Below are positions 10,675 through 21,480 of a stretch of 64,000 nt of DNA, piece after piece. Within the stretch, counting starts at the first letter, position 1. Each line of letters starts with the position of its first letter. The stretch spans positions 13,272,989 through 13,336,988 of the forward strand of contig OY726573.1 of NCBI GenBank assembly GCA_963383645.1. Reading direction: 5' to 3'. The notes under the pieces were generated by a model. The model was not told the DNA's origin. It saw only the letters and a list, made by a program, of their open reading frames with translations, and made no database searches. Origin of the DNA: Muscardinus avellanarius. Its lineage: Eukaryota > Chordata > Mammalia > Rodentia > Gliridae. A program made the translations under genes and the position numbers.

Positions 10675-10876
10675 TTGTTTGCTGCTGGAGATTGAACCCA
10701 GTGGCATTCTACTCCAAACTATACCCCCAGCCCTATTTTATTTTTATTTTGAAACAAGGTCTAGCTAAATTGCTGAGAGCCTTGCTAAGTTGTTGAGGCT
10801 GGCTTCAAACCTGCGATCCTCCAGTCTCATCCTCCCAAGTACTGGAATTACAAGCATATGATACCATACCTGGCTC
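10675..10876 (-). repeat. B1-dID SINE
   Basis: Complete copy: (TTTG) tail, ID half, linker, B1 half ending 'acctggct'. Confidence 0.8.
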
Positions 10877-10888
10877 CAGTACAGCCTT

Positions 10889-10919
<31 letters not shown>

Positions 10920-11119
10920 GGTGGTACTGGGGTTCCAGGAAGCCCTTCTACCTCCGGGCTACACTCCCAGACCTATTTTTACATTTTTATTTGGAAACAG
11001 GGTCTCCCAAGCCAGCACGTGCGGCTGGCTTCGAACCTGCGTGATCCTCCTGTCTCTGCCTCCCAAGTGCGGGGATTACAAGCGTGCGCCACCACGCCCG
11101 GCTCCAGTACAGCCTTTCT
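10876..11119 (-). repeat. Young type III SINE with 16-bp TSD
   Basis: Body 10892-11103 with a long T (A on -) tail. 'ccagtacagcctttct' is present perfectly at 10876-10891 and 11104-11119. The perfect duplication, long homopolymer and intact sequence mark a recent L1-mediated insertion. Confidence 0.9.
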
Positions 11120-11216
11120 AAGAGAGCTCAGCTCTCCTTGGGTAAATACATTTATTTCTTTTCTTTTTTCTTTTATTTCTTTTTAAATTTTTATTATTTA
11201 TGTATTTACTTGTGTG

Positions 11217-11219
11217 TAT

Positions 11220-11250
<31 letters not shown>

Positions 11251-11437
11251 TTTGTATCCCGGAATAAATAAAGGAGCACTCCATCTCAGAGCTAAATCCC
11301 CAGCTCTTTATTTTTTAGTCTGAAACAGGGTCTAAGTTACTGAGGCCCTCGCTAAGTTGCTGAGGCTGACCTCAAACCTACGATCCTCCTGTCTCAGCCT
11401 CCCAAATCCTGGGATTACCGGCCTGTGCGACCGCACC
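11217..11437 (-). repeat. SINE with (TTTA)n tail
   Basis: (TTTA)n 11217-11252, degraded ID half, B1 half to 11437. Confidence 0.75.
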
Positions 11438-12165
11438 CAGATTTTCCATGTTTTAGATATATGAACAGTGGCCATCCTGTTGAAGTTGGGTCTGGACCCT
11501 GGAGACCTCCATTCTCTTCCTTGGCTTTGCTTATTCTGGCTCGGCTCCTTTGGGGGCATTCTGTTGTTATTTCCAGGCCACAGAGAAGGCAGAGTAGGAG
11601 TCAGGGAGGATGTGATTTCCACGCTCTCTGGACAAGAGAAGGGACCGGGCAGGTTTCTATCTCCCTGATGGCGCTGGGCTGACCCGGGGCCTCACGCAGC
11701 CAGGCAAGCACGCTGCCCCGCCAGCCCCTGACGTCCAAGTATTATTTTGAGCCCTACAACTATTTAATGTCCCCGAGGCCCTTCTTCTCTGCGGGGTCCC
11801 CCTCTCTCCTCTTTTTGCCTGCTCACAGATGGAACCTCTAGCTTTCACCCCGGGAGCGGGCTTGGGCTGGGATTTCCTCCGAGTGTGCGGATGAGGAGGA
11901 GGAGGGCTGGAAAGAGCTGGAAGGAAGCTGGGGTTGGGTTTTCTCTTCCCTGACCGCTCTCCTGCTCCCTTCTCTTCTCTCTCATTCTTTTTTTTTATTT
12001 TTTTTTCTCCTTCTCTGTTCTTGGTTTCTCCAATTCTCCCCAGTTTCTCTCTTACCACTATGAAATCATAACGACAGGCCACTGTTTTGGACTAAGCTCC
12101 TGTACTGGGCCTAAACAGACCATCCCCCCCCAAAAAAAAAAATAATTTTAAAATGGAGTCACTGG
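11438..12165. other. Unique sequence with one ID monomer
   Basis: A decayed - strand ID monomer lies at 11666-11730 ('gcctcacgcagccaggcaag'). The rest is unique, with pyrimidine-rich DNA at 11940-12030. No gene recognised. Confidence 0.5.
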
Positions 12166-12387
12166 CCAGGCGTGGTGGCGCACGCTTATAATCCCAGCAT
12201 TCGGGAGGCTGAGACGGGAGGATCCCAGTTCGCGGCCAGCCTCAGCTACTGAGTGAGGCCCTTTGCAACTCAGTGAGACCCGGTTTCAAAATAAAGAATA
12301 AAGAATAGGGCTGGGGGTGGAGCTTAAAAACAGAATGCCCCTGGGTTCCGTCCCCAGTACCAATAAATAAATAAATAAATAAATAAA
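12166..12387 (+). repeat. Type I SINE with (AAAT)n tail
   Basis: Complete: 'ccaggcgtggtggcgcacgc', 'gaggccctttgcaactcagt', linker 'aaataaagaataaagaatag', ID half, (AAAT)n. Confidence 0.9.
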
Positions 12388-12616
12388 GTCACTAGTGCTA
12401 ACCTCACCAAGCTGTAGCTAAGCTGTTCATCTGACTTGACAGATCCCGATTAGAGGGACAACAGGCACAGTACCCAAATCTGGCCAGTTTCAATCAGAAT
12501 GATAATGAACTTTCTTCCACCTCCACCAGGATACACAAAAATTACCTGGTGTTAACGAACCCATTCTTTTTCTGTTATTTCATCTCCCTGTACCTACCTT
12601 ACAAGGAAATGACCTA

Positions 12617-12827
12617 GCTGGATGTGGTGATGCACGTTTGTAATCCCAAAACGGGAGGATCGCAGGTTCGAGGCCAGATGTAGCTACTTAGTGAGGCCCT
12701 CCGCAACTCAGTGAGACCCTGTTTCAAAACAAAAAAAAAAAATAAAAAAAATAGGGCTGGGGGTGTAGCTCAGAGGTAGAATGCCCCTGGGTTCAATCCT
12801 CAGTACAACAAAAACAAAACAAAAACA
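12617..12827 (+). repeat. Type I SINE
   Basis: Complete, with a long A-rich linker and 'gtgtagctcagaggtagaat'. Confidence 0.85.
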
Positions 12828-12856
12828 CCTCAGATCCTCTTTAAATTTGGTTTCAG

Positions 12857-13060
12857 AGCCGGGCGTGGTGGCGCACGCTTGTAGGAGCTCTTGGGAGGCG
12901 GAGACAGGAGGATGGCACGGGTTCGAAGCCAGCCTCGGCTACTGAGTGAGGCTCTCAGCAACTCAGTGAGACCCTGATTCCAAATAAAGTATAAAATAGA
13001 TCTGGGAGTATAGCCCGGAGGTGGGAAAACCCCTGAGTTCCACACACACACACACACACA
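12857..13060 (+). repeat. Type II SINE with (CA)n tail
   Basis: 'gccgggcgtggtggcgcacg' start, 'gaggctctcagcaactcagt', 'agatctgggagtatagcccg', ends in (CA)n. Confidence 0.85.
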
Positions 13061-13169
13061 AAAAGCTGTTAATCTGTTTCAACATTTTTCAGCCTATTTT
13101 TGTCCATAAAACCCAAAGTCCTCTGCTCTGGTCATTAAAATGGTTTTGTGTGTGTGTGCGTAGTCCTCT

Positions 13170-13282
13170 CTCTGGGTCACTGAGAGCTTTGCTCAGTTGC
13201 TGAGGCCGATCTTGAACCTGCCGTCCTCTTGACTCCGCCTCCCAGGTACTGGGGTTCCATGTGTGCGCCACTGCGCCTGGCT
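13170..13282 (-). repeat. B1 half SINE
   Basis: Preceded by GT-rich DNA. B1 terminus 'gcgccactgcgcctggct'. Confidence 0.7.
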
Positions 13283-13284
13283 CT

Positions 13285-13861
13285 ATTTTTAAGATAAACG
13301 TTTATGGGTGCGCCGTAATTGTATATCCTAGTGAGGTTCACAGTGACACAGACACACAGGGTCGTAGCATTTGGTGGGTTTCTGTTTAGACTGATCGGTA
13401 GACGCCTTCACACCAGAACTTAACATTATTTGAACTGTTTCTCCCCTCAGACCTCCTTTTTCTGTTCTCCACCTCCCACCCCCAGGCTCCCTTCCACTTT
13501 TGGTCTCTCTCCTAATTTTTCTGGTCTCTTTTATTTTCTCTTTTCTTGCTAGCTTCCACCTGTAAGAGAAAGCCTCCAACCCTTGCCTCTCTGAGACCAG
13601 CTGATCTCACTTGACTTCCATCGATTTTCCCATAAATGATGTAACTTTGTTCTTTATGGCCGAGTAAAATTCCATTGTGTGTATAGACCACAGTTTTTAA
13701 AAATCTGTTCATCCATCCATCGGGGGACCATGATTTGGCTATTGTGAATTGTGCTGTTATAAATTGGGTATGCATGTAACACTCTAGTATTCTGATTTTA
13801 ATTCTTTTGGAAAGATACCAAGGAGTGGTAGAGCTGGATCACATGGTGGTTCCACTTCTAG

Positions 13862-13862
<1 letters not shown>
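13285..13862 (-). pseudogene. Old L1 remnant, 3' UTR and ORF2 end
   Basis: Positions 13600-13862 on the - strand encode decayed ORF2 C-terminal blocks ('AQFTIAKSW', 'DGWMNRFLKTVVYTHNGIL', 'KEQSYIIYGKIDGSQ'). Positions 13285-13600 are the presumed 3' UTR. Non-functional. Confidence 0.65.
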
Positions 13863-13912
<50 letters not shown>

Positions 13913-14101
13913 GGAGATTGAACCCAGGGGTAGTCTACCTCCAAGCTACACTCCCAGCCCTATTTAATTTTTATTTGGAAACAAGGTCTCACTAGGTGGC
14001 TGAAAGCCTCACTACTTGCTGAAGCTGTCCTCGAACCTGCGATCCTCCTGTCTTACCCTCCAAAATACTGGAATTGCAGGCATGCACCACCATGCCAGGC
14101 T
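13863..14101 (-). repeat. SINE with (TG)n tail
   Basis: About 23 TG units at 13863-13908 lead directly into the ID half. The B1 half ends at 14101. Confidence 0.8.
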
Positions 14102-14106
14102 CATTC

Positions 14107-14658
14107 CTAGTCTTTTGCGGCCCTGGGTTCTATCCCCTGCACCTCAGTAAAGAAGTAAAATAATACTGACCAGGTATAGTGACCCACACCTAAAATCCCA
14201 TTACTTGGGAGTCTGAGGAGGAAGGATTGTAGGTTAGAGGCCAGCTTCAGCAATTTAGTGAGACTCTGAGCAATCAAGACAGAGCCTGTTTCAAAAAATA
14301 AATAAGTAAGCTGGGCATGGTGGCACATGCTTGTAATCTCAGTACTTGGGAGGCTGAGACAGGAGAATCGCAGGTTTGAGGACAGCCCCAGCAATTAGTG
14401 AGGCTCTCATCAACCTAGGGAGACCCTGTTTTAAAATATAAAAGTAAGCCGGGCGTGGTGGCGCACGCTTGTAATCCCAGCATTCGGGAGGCTGAGACAG
14501 GAGGATCGCGGTTCGCCGACAGCCTCAGCTACTTAGTGAGGCCCTCTGCAACTCAGTGAGACTCGGTTTCAAAATAAAGAATAAAAAACAGGGCAGGGGC
14601 TGTAGCTCAGAGGTCGAATTCCCCTGGGTTCCATCCCCAGACCTGCAAAAAAACCCCA

Positions 14659-14699
<41 letters not shown>

Positions 14700-14990
14700 G
14701 TAAAATAGGGCTAAGAGTGTAGCTCGGAGGTACAATGCCCTGGGTTCAATCCCCAGTACCACTAAACAAATAAACAAATGGGGTTGGGGTATAGCTCAGA
14801 GATAGGATGCCCCTGGGTTCAATCCCCAGTACTAATTAATAAATAATAGTGGGCTGGGGAGGTAACTCAGTGGTACAGCATTTGCCTCACCTACTTGGGG
14901 CCCTGAGTTCAATCCCCAGTGTCACGAGATTATTGAAACTGGGGGTGTAGCTCAGTGGTTGGTGAGGCCTGGGCTATCCAGTCCCCGGCA
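14107..14990 (+). repeat. Russian-doll SINE cluster
   Basis: Three B1 halves in a row (14168-14309, 14310-14446, 14447-14575) are followed by a run of ID halves (14590-14650, 14704-14760, 14780-14835, 14852-14925, 14938-14990) with (AT)n at 14662-14695. This B1-B1-B1-ID-ID-ID order is expected if each new SINE inserted into the linker of the previous one. The copy at 14852-14925 keeps the fuller 'gtacagcatttgcctcacc' ID form. Confidence 0.8.
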
Positions 14991-15131
14991 CCAAAAATAT
15001 AAAAAATTTTTAAAAGTTTGAAACCATTGTAATTCTGATCTTTGACACCTCTTCTCCTTTCTCCTACTCATTTCCTGTCTGCCTCTACCAGACTTCCCCT
15101 CTCTCCTTTTTAATTTAATTTTTAAATTTAT

Positions 15132-15133
<2 letters not shown>

Positions 15134-15162
<29 letters not shown>

Positions 15163-15340
15163 CGGTACTGAGGATGAAACCCAGGGGCATTCTACCTCCG
15201 GGCTACACCCCCAGTCCTATTTTTTATTCTTTATTTTGAAACAGGGTCTCACTAAGTTGCAGGGGCCTCACTAAGTAGCTGAGGCAGGCCGTGAACCTGC
15301 GATCCTCCCGTCTCAGCCTCCCAAGGCCTGGGCCACCAAA
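15134..15340 (-). repeat. SINE, B1 end truncated
   Basis: Poly-T 15134-15161, ID half, linker 'ttattctttattttgaaaca', B1 half broken near 15335. Confidence 0.8.
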
Positions 15341-15689
15341 CTCATCCCACCTTCTTTTACATGTAGGATGGGCCTGGACAAAATGCCGAGCCAATGCTAA
15401 TCCTTCTTCCTTGTAAGTGGCCACGCTCTCTTCTGTACAGTAACAGAAGATGGCGCGGCAGCCTTCCAAGGGTGGTCTGAGAACCTCGCCATGGTAGTTT
15501 TTGATTTTTTTTTCTTTGTTACAAGCACAGATTCCGGGTCCCACCTTCGACTCACGACATCCGAGGCCCTGGGGTCGAGGCCCGGGAATAGACCTCGGGT
15601 CCAACGCTTCCTCCTTGGGGACTCTTGTGCACACACGGGGGCTTCAGGATCTTTGCCTGGGCTCTCTGGCTGAGATCACACATGCCGGA
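15341..15689. other. Unique sequence
   Basis: No gene or repeat recognised. Borders the minisatellite. Confidence 0.45.
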
Positions 15690-16676
15690 GCTGGGGATGA
15701 AGGGATGGAGGGAGAGAGGGAAGGAGGGATGGAGGGAGAGAAGGAGAGATGGAGAGAGGAAAGGAGGGATGGAGGGAGAGAAGGAGGGATGGAGGGAGAG
15801 AAGGAGGGATGGAGAGAGGAAAGGAGGGATGGAGGGAGAGAAGGAGGGATGGAGAGAGGAAAGGAGGGATGGAGGGAGAGAAGGAGGGATGGAGAGGGGA
15901 AAGGAGGGATGGAGGGAGAGAAGGAGGGATGAAGAGGGGAAAGGAGGGATGGAGGGAGAGAAGGAGGGATGGAGAGAGGAAAGGAGGGATGGAGGGAGAG
16001 AAGGAGGGATGGAGAGAGGAAAGGAGGGATGGAGAGAGGAAAGGAGGAATGGAGGGAGAGAAGGAGGGATGGAGAGAGGAAAGGAGGGATGGAGGGAGAG
16101 AAGGAGGGATGGAGAGAGGAAAGGAGGGATGGAGGGAGAGAAGGAGGGATGGAGAGAGGAAAGGAGGGATGGAGGGAGAGAAGGAGGGATGGAGAGAGGA
16201 AAGGAGGGATGGAGAGAGGAAAGGAGGAATGGAGGGAGAGAAGGAGGGATGGAGAGAGGAAAGGAGGGATGGAGGGAGAGAAGGAGGGATGGAGAGAGGA
16301 AAGGAGGGATGGAGGTAGAGAAGGAGGGATGGAGAGAGGAAAGGAGGGATGGAGAGAGGAAAGGAGGAATGGAGGGAGAGAAGGAGGGATGGAGAGAGGA
16401 AAGGAGGGATGGAGGGAGAGAAGGAGGGATGGAGAGAGGAAAGGAGGGATGGAGGTAGAGAAGGAGGGATGGAGAGAGGAAAGGAGGGATGGAGAGAGGA
16501 AAGGAGGAATGGAGGGAGAGAAGGAGGGATGGAGAGAGGAAAGGAGGGATGGAGGGAGAGAAGGAGGGATGGAGAGAGGAAAGGAGGGATGGAGGTAGAG
16601 AAGGAGGGATGGAGAGAGGAAAGGAGGAATGGAGGGAGAGAAGGAGGGATGGAGAGAGGAAAGGAGGGATGGAGAG
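15690..16676. repeat. Purine-rich minisatellite, 20/40-bp unit
   Basis: About 49 tandem 20-mers of two kinds, 'aaggagggatggagagagga' and 'aaggagggatggagggagag', mostly alternating as a 40-bp unit. Occasional 'aaggaggaat' and 'ggaggtagag' variants define a longer higher-order period of about 120-140 bp. Only one pyrimidine occurs per 20-mer. All frames stay open on both strands because the unit lacks stop codons, so the long frames here are not genes. Confidence 0.95.
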
Positions 16677-16874
16677 ACTCCTTTACACTTTCTCTTCCAC
16701 ACAGCTGGCCTAAGGTCAGGCTTCTCCCAGACTCCAAGGGAAGAACTGAGCCTATTTATTTTCTCCAAAGATATAATTCCAAAATGCTTTTTCCAGTACA
16801 TTAACTTAACTTTCTTTTTCTTACCAATTTTTATTTATTGGTTGATTGATTTTTATTTATGTATATATTTAATC

Positions 16875-16978
16875 CAGGTCTGTCTGGCTTAGTTTCTCAG
16901 TCCAGCCTTGAACTTGCAATCCTCCTGCCTCAGCCCCCAGAGATGCTGGGGTTACTGGCATGGGCCACTGTACCCGGG
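16875..16978 (-). repeat. B1 half SINE
   Basis: 'gaacttgcaatcctcctgcc' and terminus 'gggccactgtacccggg'. Old. Confidence 0.65.
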
Positions 16979-17007
16979 CAATAGGAATTCTTTTGTGCAG
17001 ATGCGAA

Positions 17008-17479
17008 TGTGTGCGGTACTAGGAATTGAACCCAGGGGCATCTTACCTCTTACTCTCTTACCCCCCAGCCCTATTTTATTCTTTTTTATTTTTATTATTA
17101 TTTCTTTCATTTTTTTTCTTTTTATCTTTTTTTTTTTTTGTGGCACTGGGGATGGAACCTAGGGGCATTCTACCTCCAAGCTATACCCCCGGCCCTATTT
17201 TTTTTTTTTATTCTTTATTTTGAAACAAGGTCTCACTGAGTTGCAGAGGGCCTCACTAAGTAGCTGAGGCAACTCAGATCTTCAGGTCTCAGCCTCCCAA
17301 AGGCTGGGATTACAAGCGTGGACCATCGTGCCCTGGCCTAGTCTTTTACTTTGAAATATGGTCATCACTAGATTGCTTGTGGTCTCCCTAAATTGCTGAG
17401 ACTGGCCTCAAACCTGTGCTCCTTTTGTCTCAGGCTTCTAAGTACTGGGATTATAAGCATGCGCCACCACGCCGGGCTC
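17008..17479 (-). repeat. Nested pair of SINEs
   Basis: The outer ID half (17008-17078) and outer B1 half (17340-17479) flank a complete inner SINE (17080-17338). Confidence 0.8.
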
Positions 17480-17542
17480 TAATACTTCTAATTCTGAACT
17501 AGAATTCTTCTAATTCTAATACTTCTAATTCTGAACTAGAAT
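17478..17542. repeat. Short tandem duplication
   Basis: 'taatacttctaattctgaac' occurs twice about 37 bp apart. Small local duplication. Confidence 0.8.
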
Positions 17543-17602
17543 TTCTAGGACAATTACAGGAATGGGGAACGCTTACTTCTTTGGGATGGAAAAATTATAA
17601 AG

Positions 17603-17769
17603 GAGCCGGACATGGTGGTCCCCACCCCTGGGATTACAGAGAGGATCGCAGGTTCGAAGCCAGCCTCAGCAATTTAGTGAGACCCTCAGCAACTTAATGA
17701 GACCTTGTTTTGAATTAAAAAGTAAATTAGGGTCCCTGGGTTCAATCCCTGGTACAAAAAAAAAAAACA
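17603..17769 (+). repeat. SINE with deletion in ID half
   Basis: B1 half, linker 'ttgaattaaaaagtaaatta', then a shortened ID half and A-tail. Confidence 0.75.
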
Positions 17770-17784
17770 AAAATAAAAATAAAA

Positions 17785-18255
17785 TATGTAGTGAATGTTC
17801 ATGGCAGCCCTATTCAAAATAGCCCCAAAGTGAAAATAATCCAAATATCTACCTGTGCCTGCATGGACAAGCTGCAGCGTGTCTGGGTACAACAGTAGTT
17901 TTTCAGCCATAAAGACAGTAAAGTACTGATATTCCCTGTGACAGGGTGAGCCTCCAAGTCACGATACTTAAATGGAAGAAGCCATGTGTAAAAGGGCCAC
18001 ATCTTAAATGATTCTGTTGATAGGAACCGGCCGGAGAAGGGAATTCCACAGAGACAGTAAATAGACTGCCAGTTGCCTGGGGCCCGGAGCAACACAGGAA
18101 CACAAGGTTGCTTTTTGAGGTAGTGAAAATGCTCTAAAATTAGGTGATGGTCACGATTGCACAACTTGGCAAATCACTGAATTGCACACTTAAAACAAGT
18201 CGATTTTTTTTTTTTTGGTATGGAAATGACACCCCAGTAAAGCTGTTAATGTAAA
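17785..18255 (+). mobile_element. Old L1M 3' end
   Basis: Matches in order the ORF2 tail and 3' UTR of ancient mammalian L1: 'gttcatggcagccctattca', 'tttttcagccataaagac', 'gaagccatgtgtaaaagggc', 'gattgcacaacttgg', 'attgcacacttaaaac', 'ccccagtaaagctgtt'. Diverged, non-coding. Confidence 0.8.
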
Positions 18256-18307
18256 ACAAAAGTAAAGGCAGCAAGGTCTCCTTAATCAGAGAAGATATTT
18301 TTCCACT

Positions 18308-18430
18308 CAGCTACTTAGTGAGGCCCTCTGCAATTCAGTGAGACCTTGTTTCAAAATAAAGAATAACAAATAGGGCTGGGGGTGTAGCTTGGAGATAAAA
18401 GGCCCTGGGTTCAACCCCCAGTTCCATACA
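18308..18430 (+). repeat. 5'-truncated type I SINE
   Basis: Begins inside the B1 half at 'cagctacttagtgaggccct'. The ID half is complete. Confidence 0.8.
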
Positions 18431-18487
18431 TATAAAAAAAAAAATGTGTTAGATAACAAATTACCAGGGCCATTGACTAGAATAGGT

Positions 18488-18488
18488 A

Positions 18489-18529
<41 letters not shown>
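18488..18529. repeat. (AAT)n microsatellite
   Basis: About 13 AAT units. Confidence 0.9.
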
Positions 18530-18531
<2 letters not shown>

Positions 18532-18627
18532 CTCAATATCTGGGTACTTAACATGTCAGGCATTATTGTAAGTGGCACACATGCTTATTTAATCTTCTTA
18601 ATAACTTTATGATATAAACACTGTTAT

Positions 18628-18779
18628 CCTTTTTTTTTTTTTTTTTTTTTTTGGTGGTACCGGGGTTCCTGCAAACCCTTCTACTTCCGGGCTACACTCT
18701 CAGACCTATTTTTATACTTTTTTATTTGGAAACAGGGTCTCTCTCTCTCTCCCTCTCTCTCTCCCTCTCTCTCTCCCTC

Positions 18780-18817
<38 letters not shown>

Positions 18818-18993
18818 GGTACTGGGGTTCCTGGAAACCCTTCTATCTCCGGGCTACACTCCCAGACCTATTTTATATTTTTATTTGGAAACAGGGTCTC
18901 TTAAGCCAGCGAGGCTGGCTTCGAACCTGCGTGATCCTCCTGTCTCCGCCTCCCAAGCGCGGGGATTACAAGCGTGCGCCACCGCGCCCGGCG
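18628..18993 (-). repeat. Type III SINE end, (CT)n, complete type III SINE
   Basis: Poly-T, then an ID half (18652-18735) that stops at 'aacagggtctct'. A CT-rich tract (18738-18813) follows, then a second complete type III SINE (18814-18993). The CT tract begins in the SINE's own 'gtctct'. Confidence 0.85.
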
Positions 18994-19247
18994 TTATATT
19001 TCTTTTGACAAGAAGCAAAAGAGAGGTAAAGGAAATTGCCCAAAGACAGACAGAAAGTGGCAGAATTGAGGGTTAAACACACCAGTCCATCACCTGCGCA
19101 CTTAACCAACCCCATCTGTGTCTCCCAAGTCTCCTACGCCAGTTGTATTTGGCTTTAATCTTCATCACAGTTGGGGGAAATAGACTCTAAGGTGTTGAGA
19201 GACTGCTTAGTAGAAACAAAAGTTCCACTCTCTGATGGTCTAATCTT

Positions 19248-19563
19248 CTTTCTTTCTTTCTTTCTTTTTTCAGTACTGGGTATTGAACCAAGGGCATTCT
19301 ACCTCTGAGCTGCATCCCCAGCCCTATTTTTTTTTTTTTTTTTTTTTTTTTTTTGGTGGTATTAGGGATGGAACCCAGGGGTCATTCTACCTCCAAGCCA
19401 CACCCCCAGCCCTATTTTTTTTATTTTTTTATTTTGAAACAGGGTCTCACTGAGTTGCAAAAGGGCCTCACTAAGTAGTTGAGGCTGTCAGCCACAAACC
19501 GCGATCCTCCTGTCTCAGCCTCCCAAGTACTGAGATTACAAGTGTGCGCCACCGCGCCCAGCT
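19248..19563 (-). repeat. ID half plus complete SINE
   Basis: (TTTC)n, ID half 19270-19328, poly-T, then a complete SINE 19354-19563 with terminus 'ccaccgcgcccagct'. Confidence 0.8.
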
Positions 19564-19604
19564 GTGTTATTTGTATCCAGACCAATATCGGTTATCTCCA
19601 GGAA

Positions 19605-19690
19605 GTCCTTTTTTTGGGGGGGGAGGGAGGGAAGTAGTAGGAATTGAGTCTAGGGGCATTCTACCTTCAAGCTATTTCCCCAGCCCTGAT

Positions 19691-19729
<39 letters not shown>

Positions 19730-19890
19730 TTTTGCAGTACTAGGCGTGGAGTCCAGGGGCATTGTACCTCTGAGCTACACCCCCAGCCCTATTTCTTATT
19801 CTTTATTTTAAAACAGGGTCTCGCTGAATTGCAGAGGGCCAACTTGTGATCCTCTTGTCTGCGCCTCCTGAGCACTGGGATTGCAGGCCT
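19605..19890 (-). repeat. ID half, (ATTT)n, shortened SINE
   Basis: ID half 19620-19688, (ATTT)n 19689-19731, SINE 19732-19890 with part of the B1 centre missing. Confidence 0.7.
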
Positions 19891-20400
19891 GCTTAGGAGT
19901 TGATGGGATCTGAGCTACAGGACCCACATTTTCTGATTGGTAGGGGGACTAGATATACAGTCAGCCAGACCTGGGGCCAAAGCCCTGTTTTGTTGACTGA
20001 CTGTGTGACAGCAGGCTGGATACCCTATGAATCTCATTTTATTTGCCTCTAATCTGGGGGCAATAATCAGCTCTCAGGATGACAGGAATAAAATGAAATA
20101 AATTAAGACACTGACAGCCACGATCCACGTGGGTTTGGGGGGACTGTTCAGGGCGGCTATTTGGGCTCTAAAGCCGTACGTAGGCGTGGCTGGGATTTCT
20201 CAAGTTCAGAGTGGATTACGGGTTGCCCACAGGTTGTTAGGGAGAATTCTGGATTGTGCAATGGCTCTGGGTCAGTCATTCCACACAGAGCCAGGCCACA
20301 TCACATCATTCTGTGGGCAGCCTGAGGCTAGTCTGCAGAAAATCACACGCTTCCCTGAGTCCGGCACGCTTGACCAGTGCACTTAGGGTTAGCGACAGTT
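19891..20400. other. Unique sequence
   Basis: No gene or repeat recognised. Confidence 0.45.
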
Positions 20401-20403
20401 TGA

Positions 20404-20486
20404 TGTAGGTGCGGTGCTGGGGTTTGAACACAGGGCCTCGTGCGTGCCAGGCAAGCGCTCTACCGCCGAGCCACACACCTCAGCCC
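20404..20486 (-). repeat. ID monomer SINE
   Basis: 'gtgctggggtttgaacacag', 'gtgccaggcaagcgctctac', 'cgagccacacacc'. Close to a standalone ID monomer. Confidence 0.8.
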
Positions 20487-20727
20487 TGTTATCGTGTTTT
20501 AAGGGACCTTAATAGTGGCCGTGGGCGAGGGTGTGTTTGCCCGCATTTCTGGCCAGGCAAAGGGTTGTGAATTTGCCTTGGGTGGAATATTCCAGACTGT
20601 CTGCCTTTGTCAACCTGCCCAGGGTCAGAGGCCAGGCGGAGGCTGTTCGGGTGAGGGGCTCACCTGCCCACTGCGGCTGCTCCGTGGTTCTCAACCTGGG
20701 GGGAGCACCTGAATATCTTTTCAGCAA

Positions 20728-20895
20728 TTACTTAGGTACTTACTTGGGAGGCTGAGCTAGGAGGATCTCAGGTGCCAGGCCAGACTCTCGGCAACTTTGT
20801 GAGACTCTGTTTCAAAATAAAAAGTAAAATAAGGCTGGGGTGTGCCTGGGAGGCAGAATACGCCTGGATTCAATTCCTCTTGGGGGGAAAATTTT
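20728..20895 (+). repeat. SINE, 5'-truncated
   Basis: B1 half from 'acttgggaggctgagctagg', linker, degraded ID half. Confidence 0.7.
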
Positions 20896-20952
20896 ACTTA
20901 GGTGGTTCTAAAGTATAGCCAGGCTTCAGAAACTCCGAAATAGGTAAAAGGC

Positions 20953-21010
20953 TGGTGCCGGGGTTTGATTCAAAGCCTTGACAGGTGCTCTTAACCTTTA
21001 GCCTGACTTC
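20953..21010 (-). repeat. Decayed ID monomer
   Basis: 'ggtgccggggtttgattcaa' with a degraded remainder. Confidence 0.45.
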
Positions 21011-21179
21011 CTGCAATGAGTATCTGGACAGACATCAGTGAGGGAGGAGGCTAGAGTTGGTAACTGTGGAAGGCTGAAAATGCAGAAGTTGAGAAGTCTG
21101 TACCCAATTTACTAGGCAACAGGGAGCCACGAAAGACTAGTGAACAGGAAAACGAGGAGGCAGAAAAGTACGGGTTGTG

Positions 21180-21480
21180 TCACCCTTATCTCGGCACCAG
21201 AAACGTGTAGGGTTTTGGAATATTTGCATGTGTGTAATGTGATATCCTGGGAATAAAGACCTAAGTGTAAACACGAAATTCACTTCTGTTTCTCATACGC
21301 ATTTCCTGAAGGTGACTTTATACAGTCTTTTCCGTGCATCTCTGTTTTCTGCCTGTGACCCGGGCCTGAGGCCACTGTGGAACTTTGCACGCGTGGTGTG
21401 ACTGTTGGTACTCGGATCCTTTTGGTTTCTGGGGCGTTCTGGAGCTTGGGTTTTCAGGTTGGGAATTGGGAATGCCCCAC
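21180..21480 (+). repeat. Ancient DNA-transposon-like repeat, copy 1
   Basis: Shares ordered words with 39200-39525: 'atgtgatatcctggg'/'atgcgatgtcctgggg', 'taaacacgaaattcac'/'taaacacagaattcct', 'cctgaaggt', and a terminal 'ttgggaatgcccc' type end. From memory it resembles a Tigger/pogo-like MER repeat. Family not assigned. Confidence 0.4.

Noticed and set aside
14852..14925. Possible tRNA gene
   Set aside because: It is an ID-family SINE half; tRNA-derived but without a convincing cloverleaf or unique context.
15625..16801. Very long open frames (up to 385 codons) on both strands
   Set aside because: They are produced by a stop-free tandem 20-bp unit; the peptides are pure repeats and every frame is open.
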